A stretch of DNA of 64,000 bases from the NCBI RefSeq assembly GCF_964275005.1, contig NC_092706.1, positions 5,622,564-5,686,563 of the forward strand. The letters run 5' to 3'. A program made the position numbers and the translations under genes. The notes below the pieces were generated by a model, which did no database searches, had not been told where the DNA came from, and saw nothing but the letters and a program-made list of their open reading frames with translations. How positions within the stretch are numbered: position 1 is the stretch's first letter; each line of letters starts with the position of its first letter. Source of the DNA: Diadema setosum. Lineage: Eukaryota > Echinodermata > Echinoidea > Diadematoida > Diadematidae. Positions 12,161 to 26,400 of the stretch are shown here, in pieces.

Positions 12161-15100
12161 CTATAAAGGAAGGCAGGGAAAGAACGAAAGAGCAGTCTAG
12201 AGTCAGTCTGATTAACCCCTACTACCCAGTGGCGTATCTAGGGGGACACGGGGGCACGTGCCCCGGGCGCCACTCCTTGGGGGCGCAAAAAACGGGAAAA
12301 AAAAACGAAGAAGACGAAAAAAAAAGAAAAAAGAAAAGAAGAAGAAGAAGAAGAAGAAGAAAAAAAAAAAACCTCGCCCGGAAAGGGGGGGGGGGGCAGA
12401 AAACTACATCAAACAAGATAAAAACAAAACATGATGATGACGCGGACAAAATGACAATGTTTATTGCGTTTACACAAGAATTCTATGTTCTGTCAGCTGA
12501 AATACAAAAATTTTCGGCTCGCTCGCCAAAATTTATATAAAAAAAGAAGGTAAGAACAAAACGTGATGATGACGCGGACAAAATGACGATGTCTATTGCG
12601 TTCACACATGTCATTTTATATTTAGCAGGCAAAATGTTTCACGGAGCAGCAGCTGCAATTTCTTTCGTTCTGATGCGATCGCCAATTGGATCAAAAGAAT
12701 TAAGGCGCCAACGGTTTCGGACATACGGGGGGCGCAAAAAAAAAATCAAGCAAGATAAGAACAAAACGTAATGATGACGCGGAAATATGCAAATTTCGGC
12801 TCACTCGCTCGTACAATTTAGAGTATTTTTTCAAGTCCACAGTTTGTTGGTATAAATCGTTGTCTATAAGGCCGTCACTACATCTTGAATAGAATTGTAA
12901 GATTTAATAAGCAAAAAATGACAAGAATTCCATGCTCTGTAAGCTGAAATACGAAAATTTTCGGCTCGCTCGCTGCGCTCGCTCGCCAAAATTTATCAAA
13001 GAAGAAGAAGAAGAAGAAGATAAGAACAAAACGTGACGATGACGCGGACAAAATGGCAATGTCTATTGTGTTCACACATGTCATTTTATATTTAGCAGGA
13101 AAAATGTTACACGGAGCAGCGGCTGCAATTTCATTCGTTCTGAAGCGATCGCCGATTGGATCAAAAGAGGACGCCAACGCTTTCGAACATTGGGGGGGGG
13201 GGGGAGGGGGCGCAAAAAAAATAAAAAAGATAAGAACAAAACGTAATGATGACGCTATAATATACAAATTTCGGCTCACTCGCGCGTACTGCTAATTTAG
13301 AGTATTTTTTAAGTACTCAGTTTCTTGGTATAAATAGTTCTATAAGGTCGTCACTATCTTGATTAGAATTGTAAGATTTAATAAGCAAAACAAGACAAGA
13401 ATTCCATGTTTTGTAAGCTGATATACACAAATTTTCGGCTCACTCGCTGCGCTCGCTCGCCAAAATTTATCAAAATTTATTACATTTAAATCACCCTAAA
13501 AAGAACCCTTTTAAGTGCTTGAAAAAGCATATCATGTGGACTTTGTTTAAAGTCCCTATACCGGGATGGGGTTGGGGTTGAACACTTTCAGAAATTAGGG
13601 GCGCAATTTTCGCGCTTGCCCCGGGCGCCATTTTCCCTAGATACGCCACTGCTACTACCATCAATCTAAACAAAACAAGATAAAGCAGAAAATGTACCAA
13701 ATTCATCATATTCTTCATTCAAACATGTCTAAACATGCAGCTAGATGAATTTTTATTTTTGCCCAGGTGCTTTCTTGCCTTGGAATTTCTAGATCCTCTT
13801 CCAACTACATACTGAAAGAACCAAGGGATAGAACTGCTGAATGTATCAAATTCCATGGTATGATTCATTTTGAGCAAACTCATACAAGTTTACTAAGCAT
13901 ATCAATTAACCATCAAGGGTGCAAATGATAACATTTTATTCCACTGCATAGTGTGATTAGTGCAGTTATTGCCATACGTGGGAGAATGCCGAGGGAACGC
14001 CGAATTTATAAGTTAAGCACGATCACACATGAAATAGGTTGGTAACAATATGAAGTGCTCATTACTGCATGGGCCCTTTTGCACCTTGTCATCCCGACCG
14101 CGTCGATTTGATTGTTTGTATTAATTTTGTTTCTGTTTTATTATCTCCATCCACTCGCTAGTCGTCAGATCGAGACGTTCATAAATTCAGCCAGATAGAA
14201 TAATCTGTTCCTTGAATTCAAAACACAGTCCTAAATTATTATCAGTATGGGTCAAAGACTTTAGTCGCCTCGCTCCACATAGATACAGACTTACACGTGC
14301 ATGTCTATGTGTGTACTCTGCACATTCTACAAAACTGCAATATAAAAAGAAATAACCTTTACCTGTCATGGCTACTTTCTTTTCCCTGCTGAACCTTCGC
14401 TGGTTCGCGAACATCTTTTTCCGCGCGCTTTGTGATCGCCTTCCTTCAGCACTCTGTTCCCTGTGCGTTCCCTCACCACTAGCGAGTTCTCCTTGTGATG
14501 ACTGGCCCTGTCCGTCGTCAGAACAGATCACGTGATGGTGCCTCTGAGATATCAGTCGCGACACAGAAAACGGTTGCTGCGGTTGGGTTCCTCCGGACGA
14601 AGAAGAGTCTCTGGAGTCGGGGATGATTACCCGGATATCGTTCAAGATAACATCGTTGCTTGTCAATCCCTCCTGCATCTGCACCGCTTGACGTTTACCT
14701 CGGCGTTGGACGTACCTGCTGCTACTTTTGGATTTGCTCCTGGGGGATTCTACGTGTGGGGAGAAGGACCAAGCTCCTTCCGCTCTTGCCTGTCTCTCTG
14801 GCACGCTGTTTTGGCTGCTTACGCTGGAGGATCCAGTCAGCGTCCTGCTTACCTTATGCGTGGTCTTCACGCTATCATATTGCAAGAGCTGCTTCTCGGT
14901 CTTCCGGATGTAGTAGATGACGCATACGTAGCAGACAATCATCACGGGAATGGTGATACCGAAGATAACGGTGAACCAGATTGCGTAGTAGCTGCACACG
15001 TCCCACTTGGGCGAACAGTGATGGGTGCGAGGGGTGTACTCAAACTCCGAAAGGAATTGGAATGTTGGTGGAAGGGTGATTGTGATGCTCACTGTCCAGA

Positions 15101-15635
15101 TGAAGGCAACCATGATGACCATTCGTCGTCGTGTTGGCGGGAATCGAATGGACCAGACGATAGAAAGGTATCGATCGATAGCAACACACATGACGTTGGT
15201 GAAATTGCCGACACTGCAAGTTATCGCGAAGAACCCATTGATCTGGAGGGGGACAATAATATCATAGAATGGAGAGGGTTGGCATTACAAACGTCATGTC
15301 AGCAAAGCTCTTACGACTTCAACAAAAGAAGAAGAAGAAGAAGAACAAAAACGCCATCCAGACCAATATGGCGGTGCACTCTTTTACGAAAACTTCGAAG
15401 ACAATATCTTTAAACATTTTATCACCGTGCAATCGCAGATGTAGAAGAGGCAGCGACGTTATGTTCCCAAAACCTTGAATAGTAACTACTACAGTAAACT
15501 TTTAACAAAAACAGATGAAAGATAAAGAATGAACAAACACAGCAGGTATCTCGGGTTTCCTCTATGACCTCCTCTAAAGACATCCACACACACACACGCG
15601 CTTCCTCTCTCTCCCTCTCCCCCCCCCCCCTCTCT

Positions 15636-15681
<46 letters not shown>

Positions 15682-15800
15682 TTATATTAATATGTATATA
15701 TACACGTATATATATATATACATATAATACAAATACCAATAACACACTCATGCATTATGTGTCGTATACATCTTATATACACACATACATACAACCATAC

Positions 15801-15849
<49 letters not shown>

Positions 15850-18800
15850 TAATAGAGAGACTCTTATAAAGCGCTCATTCTACCTAAAAAGATACTCGTG
15901 GCGCTGTAGAACAGCGTACATAATCTGTATCACAATCTGGATCACAGAAAATTATAAAAACAATAAGCAAACAAACAATATACGTACACATATACATAAC
16001 AATTGTCAGTTTAAATCAAAAGGTAGGTCTTGAGGTTCTTTTTACAACCATCAATAGAAGATGCTTGTCGAAGAAGAGATTTTGGCAGGCTATTCCACAG
16101 TTTTTGGCCCATGTATGAAAAAGCAAGATCCCCCCAACTATGCTTGATTCGAGGTACCTGTATTTTTTGCGAGTTCGATGAACGGAGATTTCGTGGTGGT
16201 TGGTGAAGATGAAGAGTATTTTGAAAGTAGGCAGGGGGAAATTCGTGCAATGTACGGTAAACAAGAAGAAGAATCTTGAAGTTCATACGTTTTTCTACAG
16301 GGAGCCAGTGTAGGGACCGAAGTTTTACATATATTACATACATACATACATCTGCGTGAACTGACAATATTTCATATACACTGTAGGAATAACTTTGTGT
16401 GAACATTACTCACAAAACTCTATTATATTTGGTAAGCTTGCTTTTGCTTGTCATTGCCTAAGATTCAACTGGATAAGAAAATGAAGTAAAAAGAATGATG
16501 TAACAATGAAAGCCATAAAAAACGAGAAATGCTTCTAGTTTCTTGATTCTTGTTTGTCATGTTTATTTTCACATTTGAAGTTTACAGAACATACATACAG
16601 TTCAATTTCATTGTAAAAGGTACAAGCACTTTTCCATACACATTTCCATAAATGTATGCAAAAGTATATTGATTATCATGACAGGTTCTGGCTTTTGGGA
16701 AATTTTGATTATGGGATAGGACCAATTCATTCCTACTTGACTTGTTCAGAAAGGAACTTAAGGAAAGGTACAAGTCTATTTTGTGCTTGGCAGCGCGTAG
16801 CTTAGTCTTTATCAGAAGTTCGTTAGATCCTGCTGAATTTGAAGATGAAGTGAAAGATCATAGAGTATATGCACCGGATATACTTAGTACTCAACAGAAT
16901 AATATTGTTTGAGCAAGAAGATACGCATATTATAGGAGTTACGAAGGGAATGCAACATCACATGCAATAACTTGCGAAGCTATATGGGTGCTCCTGATTT
17001 TAACGAGTCTTTATCTCCCTCATTCACCCGCATTCATTGCTCTCTCTCTCTCTCTCTCCCTCTCTTTCTTCACAAATTTTAGGTTCCAAGAAATTTGAGC
17101 GCCACAGCCGAGAGCTCTGTCTTATTGTTTAAGATACGTACGTCGCGCCTTACACTTTTTTTCTCATATTTTTGTCATCTTTATCGCAGGTTTTACGAGT
17201 ATCATTAGCAAGGTGGTCTAGCTGAGTTTACGCTCGACAAACAATACAAACCTAATGTTCAAAGTCACCATGCTAATATTATGGTCATATTGCTTGTATG
17301 CTGGTACCTCCAAAGAGCTGTGTAAGAATAGCATTATATTAGATTTCTACATTTATATAAGATAAAGAAAGACAGATATTCTGTGAGGAAAAAAAAAAGG
17401 TAATGCTTACTGAAAGTGTTACCTGAACAGCAATGAAAAAAAAAAAAAAAATCCGTGTGCCAAATATTGTTTCACGGTCGCAAATTGATTAAAACAGCTC
17501 TATTAGAATACTGGTGCCACTCTCCTGGCTGTACCTGGTGTACGATTAAATGATAATGTTTGATTTTTTAGTGATACCTTACGATTTGCAGTACTGGCAG
17601 GGACAATCATTAATTATTACGGTCCCATTATTTTTCCCTTTAAAACAGCAAACGCCAATCATATGATAATCACATACACACTGTTATTGTTGCTTTAAAC
17701 AACAAGGCAACAACAACTACAACAACAACAACATCAACAAAAGCAACAATTATGGGGAATAAGATGTTGCGTTTCAGTACTGTAAATTGCCTTTAAAAAA
17801 TAAAAAAAAAAACATGAAACACAGTGTTCCTGATAGCTTCATTAATGACATGCTTAGAAGAGAAAAAGAGCGAAAAGAAAAATCCTGTCTTTCAACAAAT
17901 GTTCAAAGAATTCGAATTTTGGACCCTTTAAGACAGTTCCTTCTGAGCCAAGGCAAAGTGAATGCACGAAATAACATTTAAGCTGCTTACGTCCGCCATT
18001 TAAACCAACAACACTTATTTGCAACACCGAAAAGGCTCACTGTATGCTATTATTAGAATGTGCAGACGCTGCTTGGCAATGGTTGCGTTGTGTAAAGGTG
18101 TGAGTTCACACACAAAACGTTATTTTCCCCCCAACGCTTTCATGTTGAAAGCATTTGTGTTTGCTCAAAGTTATCAATGTTAATCGACGCGCACTCGCTT
18201 CACTTGCATTTATGCCAAATCGATGATCCATTAGTGTATAGTGGTCGAGGTGACTTGTTCACGTTTCTGTTCCACATAAAACCGACAATTTGTACTAAAT
18301 GTTCAGAGAAACACAGAAAATGAGAAAGATATATATATATATATATACATAAAGAGGCATAGAGGGAGACATCAAGCTGTTCGATTGATTATATGCATTT
18401 TTTTGTGTGTTGTCTATTTGCGATGTCATTTTTGAAAGCAAGAGAATATTAAGCAGAGGGGTGAAGGTTTAGGTGTGGAATATTCTTCAATTCAAATTCA
18501 ATTTCAAAATGATGAAAATTCACACCTCAGCCTTCATCCCTCTGCTTAATATTCTCTTGCTTTCATTAATGCCGTGTCCGCCTTCAGTATCGGCCTTGGA
18601 CTACTTAACATAACAATGTCGGAATTTCGGAGCTTGGGTGATTTGTTCCAAGTTCACCGTGTCACTGCATGCAACCACAGACAGCCTGGTGATGACAGGT
18701 TCAAGTCCCGTGGTTCCTTTTCCCGACGTGTTTGTTAATATTAGATCAGCTGTTGCGATCTTACAAATTTCATTTGAAGAGGGAGACAAATTGAAGAAAA

Positions 18801-20412
18801 TTGACATCTAAATGCCATTTTCTTTAGAAATGAAATAAATGGAATGAAATGAAAGCCACGTGTCTGACGCAGCGTGTGAATTTAGTTAACAATGCATTAA
18901 CGTGAACGCCTGATCATGTTAAAACGGTTTCGTCTTCAGACAGTGTGTCTGGATAGGTAAGGACATCATCATCGTCATCATCATCATCGTCGTCGTCATC
19001 ATCATCATCATCGTCATCATCATCATCATCATCATTTCAGGTGAAACAAATATGCACTGCTCATGACACGAATGAGCTCACGCCAACCTCCTCTATCAGT
19101 TGCCAGATGAGACACAGCCGAGTAACTAAGTCCTGTGTATAATTCCGCAAAGTTTTTAGGACACGTTGTTATTGGTCCCCCTCATCTCCTTTCGCCTTCC
19201 AATTTATCTTCTATGAGAATCTTTTCTAAGCAATTTCTTCTCATGATGTGTCCAGAAAGTCGGCGCTTCTGGGTGACCATCCACATACTCCATTGCTCAT
19301 CTAATCTCCTCTTTGTACCGAATCATCATCCAATTTCTCTCGTATGATGTGCTTTCTATGAGATTCTTACAATATTCTGCGGTAACACAATACAGCAATT
19401 GCATCCAGCTTCATTATTATCAGCCTTTTCATTGCGAAAGTCGCACATTCTATAAGTTGCAATTGAAAAAAAAAAAATCATACACCACTGGTTAGATTCG
19501 CACCTTTAGTTGTGTGCAGATTCCTTTGCTTCTATAAAAGGTTTGTATTTTCTGCACTACAGGCCTACGCCTTGCCATGGTCCTAATACTCTCCTCCGAT
19601 TTATGGGCTGCCAATGCTCTCAACCCCAAGTTGATAGAGTTCCACACTTCTTCAAACAGTTTTCTCCTCATCTAGAATCAATTCTTCGTTCACTCTATTC
19701 CTATCAATTGTGTTTTTTTTTTGCCCTCATGTTCAAGAGTGGATTGTCTTCTTATCTAGTTTCCTATATTCTATTCAAAAGCTCTAGCAATTCTAATTTA
19801 CCCTTTTATGTTAGGGTTGCGTCATCGGCAAACTTGAAATTTGTTACTCTTTTGCCATTTACAGGGATGCCAACAGAAAATATATTCTCTATCACTTCTC
19901 TCATTATGTGTTCGGAGTAAATGTATATGAGCCTGGGGACGTATACGTTCCCGCCGCACTCCATGACCAATCTTGAACCAATCAGAAATTCTCATCTAAA
20001 CCTATCATCGAGGATTCTTGGTCTCCGTTAAGACATATTTCATTTCATTTCATTTCATTTCATTTCATTTCATTTCGTTTATTAAGTTTCCACACAAATG
20101 TTGTGTTTACAACATCCGTCCATGACAACGTAAAGTAACACATGAATTATAAGTTATAAGTTCAGTATTATACAAATGGCATTTATGTGGCACAAAATCA
20201 ATTGAAAAAATTTTCAAGTACATTACATTCATGACGGAGAAATAAAAATTCATTGTGTAGTGGGAACCTACATAGAAGCAGGTGCTTGTGAAAGTAGGTT
20301 TCAAACACAAAGTCAAACACAGGTTTTTACACTGACACACACACACACACACACACGAACACACACACACATACACACACACACAGGGGCCGCGGAACGT
20401 TTTTCAGTGTGT

Positions 20413-20443
<31 letters not shown>

Positions 20444-23400
20444 CTGCGGGACCGGGGGGAGGGGGGTGGCAAGGTCAAGACAACCCCCCCCCCCCCCCCC
20501 CCCCCCCCCCCGCGCAGACGGGAAGAATCTAAGGGCGGAATCTTTGGGAATTGAAATTCATGAGTGGTGTGATTTTTTTCGATTTTTTTTTTCGATTTTT
20601 TTTTTTTTTTGACGAACCAAAAGTGGGCCCCCCCCCCCCGCTTCCGCGGCCCCTGACACACACACACACACACAACAAGGAGAAGAGAATGAGAAAGAAG
20701 AGGAGAAAACACCAACAAAACCGTCATAGGGACAGTAATAATGACGGTACCTGCAGCTGCAAGAGGAAAGAAATATGAAAGAAAAGAATTAAAAATGAAA
20801 CCATGTGGAGCTGTTCTACAGTCATGCCGAATAATCTGTATCAGTACTAATAATTTCAAATAATCTGCTAAATCATATTGATTATGACTCAGTGAAAAGG
20901 AAACCTATTTCCCTCATCGGTCACGGTACACACAATGGCCCGAATTCACGAAGGTGGTACAAATGAAACCGTGGTTTAAACCACGGACAAAAACCATGGA
21001 GCGCCGAGTGTCGCATGGAATATTTCGTTGCGAAATCAGTCATTATTTTGTAACGATGATTATTTTGTAACGAAATGACAACATTTTTTAACTAAATGAA
21101 CATTTCGTTAACGAAACGGTCATTTTGTCGACGAAAGGACCAATTTCGTAACGAAATATTCCGTGCAACACTTGGCGCTTCATGGTTTTTGTCCATTTTG
21201 GTTTCATTTGTACCACCTTCGTGAATTCAGAAAATGACAGTTTCGTTAACGAAATTATCATTTCGTGGACGAAATGTTCATTTAGATACAAAATGTCATT
21301 TCGTCACAAAATAATCATTTCATCGACGAAATGACTAATTTCGTAATGAAATATTCCATGCGACACTTGGCGCTCCATGGTTTTTGTCCATGGTTTGAAC
21401 CATGGTTTCATTAATTTTGTACCACCTTCGTGAATTCGGGCCAATATGCGTGTATAGATATAGTGTGATACTCAGATATCATACTTGATGAGTTTGGCTA
21501 TCCACAACCGTTCTGTCTGCACACTCGTGAATCGAGGACAAAATAATTATCTTGTCCAAGGGAGATCTCCTTAACCAAAGCCCATGAGCGTCACTAACCC
21601 ACTATAGTCGAGTGGTGAAGCTGACCTTAGAAAAAAAAAATTTCCTATCCTAAAAGCCTCGTAGAGCCATGACCACGTGTTCATCAATGTCATAATTGAT
21701 GATATGCCGTTCATACACCGCGTCATCATTGATTAACACAAATGGTCCAGAGGAGGCCACTTATTTGTGTAAGAAGTCACTCGCTGATGTAGCGTGATTA
21801 AATGACGTCATAATGATTTCTCCAATGTAGAGCCACCTACATGTTACATCATAATCACTAACCCATCATACTCTGAACATGATGACAAGCTACGTAACGC
21901 GTTTTACTTATAATTTGATACTCTGGGCATGACAAGTTACGCAACGCGTTTTATCTATTTTTTATTTATTATTTTCTTTTCTTTCTTTTTTTCTCGGCAG
22001 AGTATCATCACGAGACCATCAAATGACCAATCATGAACTAAACATGATTGAGATGCATGCTCCTGTATCTTTTGCTACTAGGCAATGGTAACATTTCCCC
22101 CAAAACCTACTATGGCAACGAATTGTTTACGCTTGAAATATAATCCACCAGCTTACATCTTCAAATCAAATAACCACAATTGATCGTATTGTATAGAGAG
22201 ATTACAGGCGTGCGAGATACGTATTTGATGTCTATGTACACGGCAATGTTTGTTTGTGTTTGTTTGTTGTTGTTTTTTTTTTTGCACAATTTGCAGCTTA
22301 CACGGGGATATTTGATTTGAAATATATGCCATGGGAAAAAGAGAAGGAATATTTCTTACCAACATTGACCAAGACCAAGACAATTATAGGCGAAACGTGT
22401 GTCTCTTCTCTTATTACCTTTAATAACCACCAATTTGATTAAAGCTATGAAAGAAAGTATGGGACAATTGTTCTGCTGAAGATACTGTATTTTATTGTGC
22501 CAGGTATCTGTAATCCTAATATTTCTTACCTATAAAAACAAATAGTGAGACCTCGTTACATCATGTCATTTCATTCATATTTGTTGCATGCCTTCTATTC
22601 ACATACCAGCAGTCATTTCGTACTTTTACTGTCGCCTGTCTACGTTTTGTGCTCCTGATCGCATCCAAGGGTATTGCTTTGATTATTTCAAAACTGTTCA
22701 CAAAAAAAAAAATACACGCACAAAACAGTATGGCTTAGCCCATTAGATGTTCACCATTACTAGCTTAAAAAAAGTTATCATCTGATAGTGGTGATGGCGC
22801 CAATGTGCAGTTTAATTATTTGTTGCATGAAAAAAACACAACAATAAAGCGGTGAAATGATTGCAATCACTCTAATTGATCTGAAACAGTATAGTGCATT
22901 TGCAAAAGGAAATTTTACACGCTATAGATACCAAAAAGCGAACAATAGACTCGAAGATATGTTTGATAGAAGAAAAAAAAATTAACTTGACTGTCATGAC
23001 GACAAATAGGATATCACAAAGTCGTAAAGATAACTCAATGGCAACTTTCCCTGTCTGTGCTGTACAGGGTGTCTCAAATAAAACTATACACTTTTGAAAT
23101 GGCTGCCGAATAAGAAATATATAATTATGGGGGGAAAGGTTTATATGTATGGATAGCTTATGGACTCAACTTTTATATGACACCAAAAGGTCCACAAATA
23201 ATTCATGCTTGAATGAGCACTACTCACTTTTGTAAAGTGTATGAAAATTAGGCTGGGAAGGAATTAGCCTTTTAAATTTTCGTCAGGTGAGTCCGTTGGA
23301 GCTTACAAAACTGAAGTTGATATGATAAATTTATCAGTTGCGATCTGTTTGGGTTTGCTGAGTGAATCTTATGGTTTATTAAACCAAACTTTTATGCCTG

Positions 23401-26400
23401 AGTAAACCGCAGTTGCATTTATTTTATTGTAGCATTGCAAATTTCCCTGGTAGACTCAGTGGTGTGTTCATGTGAGTAAGGATGAGGTGATGGTATCATG
23501 TTGCAATTTCCATGTTACACACTCTTATCTTTTACATCTGTGACTTGAATGAAAACCTTCGCCCCACATTGCAGTTATTTTCAGATTAGTAGAATAGCTC
23601 ATTGATTTACTTAATAACCAGATGGGGATTATGTAAATTCATTACTCAAATACATTTTGTTGAAAATTTTGCTGACTCACATGAACACACCACTGTGTAT
23701 ACCAGGGAAATTTGCAATGCTACAATAACATAAATGCAACTGCGGTTTACTCAGGCATAAAAGTTAGGTTAATAAACCAAAAAATTCACTCAGCAAAGCC
23801 AAACTGATCGCAATTGATCATAAGTTTATCATATCAACTTCAGTTTTGTAAGCTCCAACGGACTCACCTGTCGCAAATAAGGCTAATTCATGCGCAGCCT
23901 AATTTTCATGCCCTTTACAAAGGTGAGCACTGCTCATTCAAGCATGAATTATTTGTAAACTTTTTGGTGTCATATGAAAGTTAAGTCCATAAGCTATCCA
24001 TACATATAAACCTTTCCCCCCAGAATCATATAATTCTTATTCGGCAGCCATTTCAAAAGTGTATAGTTTTATTTGAGACACCCTGTATATGTAGTTCTCA
24101 TTCACGTGCAAGAATTTGGTCATGTATTCGAGAAAAGGTGAATGTTTGCTCTTATATTTTTTTCAGTTTTTTTTTTTTTTTTTTTAGTTTTTGGTTGTGA
24201 AAGGTTTCTTGGGTTTAGGCTGCTCAGGGTTTTTATCATTTTTTCATTGTCGCATAAAATATCTAAGGTTTACTACCACGTATCAGAAATTGCTAATGCC
24301 ACATTTTCGGTAGCCTTCAATTAGCAAATACTATGGGAAGTCTCGAACAGAGTAGATTATTTCTTACGTATTGTTTAGCCTGTGACGGCAAACTCATAAA
24401 AACACTCTCATGTCGCAGGTTGAATGAAAGTTTTCCCATTTGAAAGACGATAATATAGCAATAGAAATCGGTTATGTGCAGCCTTACCTGTTTTCATTAT
24501 TGCTACTGAATTTAAGGTTAGCATGAACTGCGTTATGGACGTATGTTATACTGCTGATAAATTCTATCCTATAAACAAACTCAGAAGTTGTCTGTATGCT
24601 GAAGGAGTGGTCTAATAAAGAGGGGACGGGTGTTGTCAACAACAATTATTATTCATCATCGTGATCATTGTAATGAAATGTGAGCAGTTAAAGCAAGCCA
24701 GGGTCTGAGAGATACCCATGGATGTTTCAACGTGTCTCTTTTGTTGGTAATGTTGGTTTTCAAGTCAGCATCCTACATAATATCATCTGCCCCAGATAAT
24801 AAATATTACGTGATTGACACTTCAGACCTTTTTCTTCTTTTTTTTTTTTTGTAATGAAATTGATTCTTATATTTCATCTTATTCTATCGGTAAACGAAGC
24901 CGACGGTTTATGTTAATTCACGGTAACAATATAAATGCATAAATACATTATGCGGGTGTATGTATACATTATGTACAAATATATCATGTCATCATTAATC
25001 TATAATTTCTGAAGGCATAAGCCCTGCATTCTGCAATTTTAGAACACATAGACATACTTTTTTGTGTGTTTGGCTCATAACATGAATATTTCTTTGTTAT
25101 TTCATAATGGAAATAGAATAGACATACATGTAATTACTTAGTATTATTCAAAAAATAAATTTAAGAATGTTATTCTTTCGAAAAGGGTTGTCTTTGCAAT
25201 TCCAAAGCATGACATGGTTCATTGTGGATATGAATGCACTCAGCAGAGAATATAAGGCTCATAATCTATTTCCACTTAGGGTGTGGATAAATGGATTCAA
25301 GTGCACAGTATACTGTATATCATAAACAGTCACATCTGGCAATGTCTGGGGGCCATTTCATAAAAATTGTCATCAGTGACAAGTTGTCATAGATGTGACA
25401 AGCTACTGAAATCCTTGCATCTGATTGGCTGAGAGCAAATTTGTCATAAAAATGTGGCAGTTGTCACTGATGACAAGTTTTATGAAACGGGCCCCGATCT
25501 ACATTTCCATGATTATCTTGTGCAGTCACGAATATGATGTGGATCACACGGCACTGAAGGCAGAGGATGAAAAAGGTCGAATACCGTAAAACCTAAAAAT
25601 TTAGCGTGTATATCAATATCGTGATGTTCGCAATAGCCAATATTTGCGAAATTAGAATACGCGCGAAAGCTCTTGTCTGATGTGTTTGTGGAAAATTCTT
25701 CCATCCATCGTTATGATACTTGCCAGAGTAACCTCATCCATCAGCCATATGCAAGAACACAAACTACCTTAAATTCATTCAGAATAGTCTGTGTTAAAGA
25801 GTGGAATAAGTTGCCCCGTAATATAATTAATTCCACTACACTGTCTCAATTCAAAATTTTGTGTAAAAGACACCTTTTCGACAGATTGAAATTAGGTACA
25901 TGAATGTAGAAAATGAGATGAGGTAGCCATGTGTGAAGTGTGCATGCATGTGTGTATGCGTGTGTATGTGTGAGTGTGTGTGTGTTGTGTTGTGTATGGG
26001 GGAGGTGGTAAACGTGTACTTGTCTGCATTTATTATGTTGTATAATTTGTACATATTATGTTATACTCCATGTAAATATGTTACACCTTGCCATATACTG
26101 CAGTGTATTGTGTAAAGGGGCCCCGACCACAAGCTGTGCTTCAATGGGGTCCCAAACCTATCATTCTGAATTTTTGCAGTTATATCTTGTACTTTTGTTA
26201 TGTTTGATTTGGTTTGAGTAAACTGAACTGAACTGAACAATATATTACGCAAAGAATGCAATTCGATTTGCGTTTGAAGGCAATTCGGGAAAAATTCATC
26301 CTGCGAAAAAAGCCGTCGGTTCTAATTCCAAAAAAAAAAAAGAAAAAAAAATCCATGCCTCAAACATTTCTTGCTTCACGTTACCAATATCTTTCTTTTT

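Noticed and set aside
14532..15413. Long plus-strand open frame of 293 codons
   Set aside because: It is the antisense of GPCR exon 2, whose DRY box, transmembrane segments and splice phases are clear.
19510..19920. 136-codon plus-strand frame
   Set aside because: It is antisense to a decayed reverse transcriptase with the FADD box on the minus strand.
20260..20859. Several Gly/Pro/His/Val-Cys-rich frames
   Set aside because: They arise from CA repeats and G/C homopolymers inside a short inverted-repeat element.
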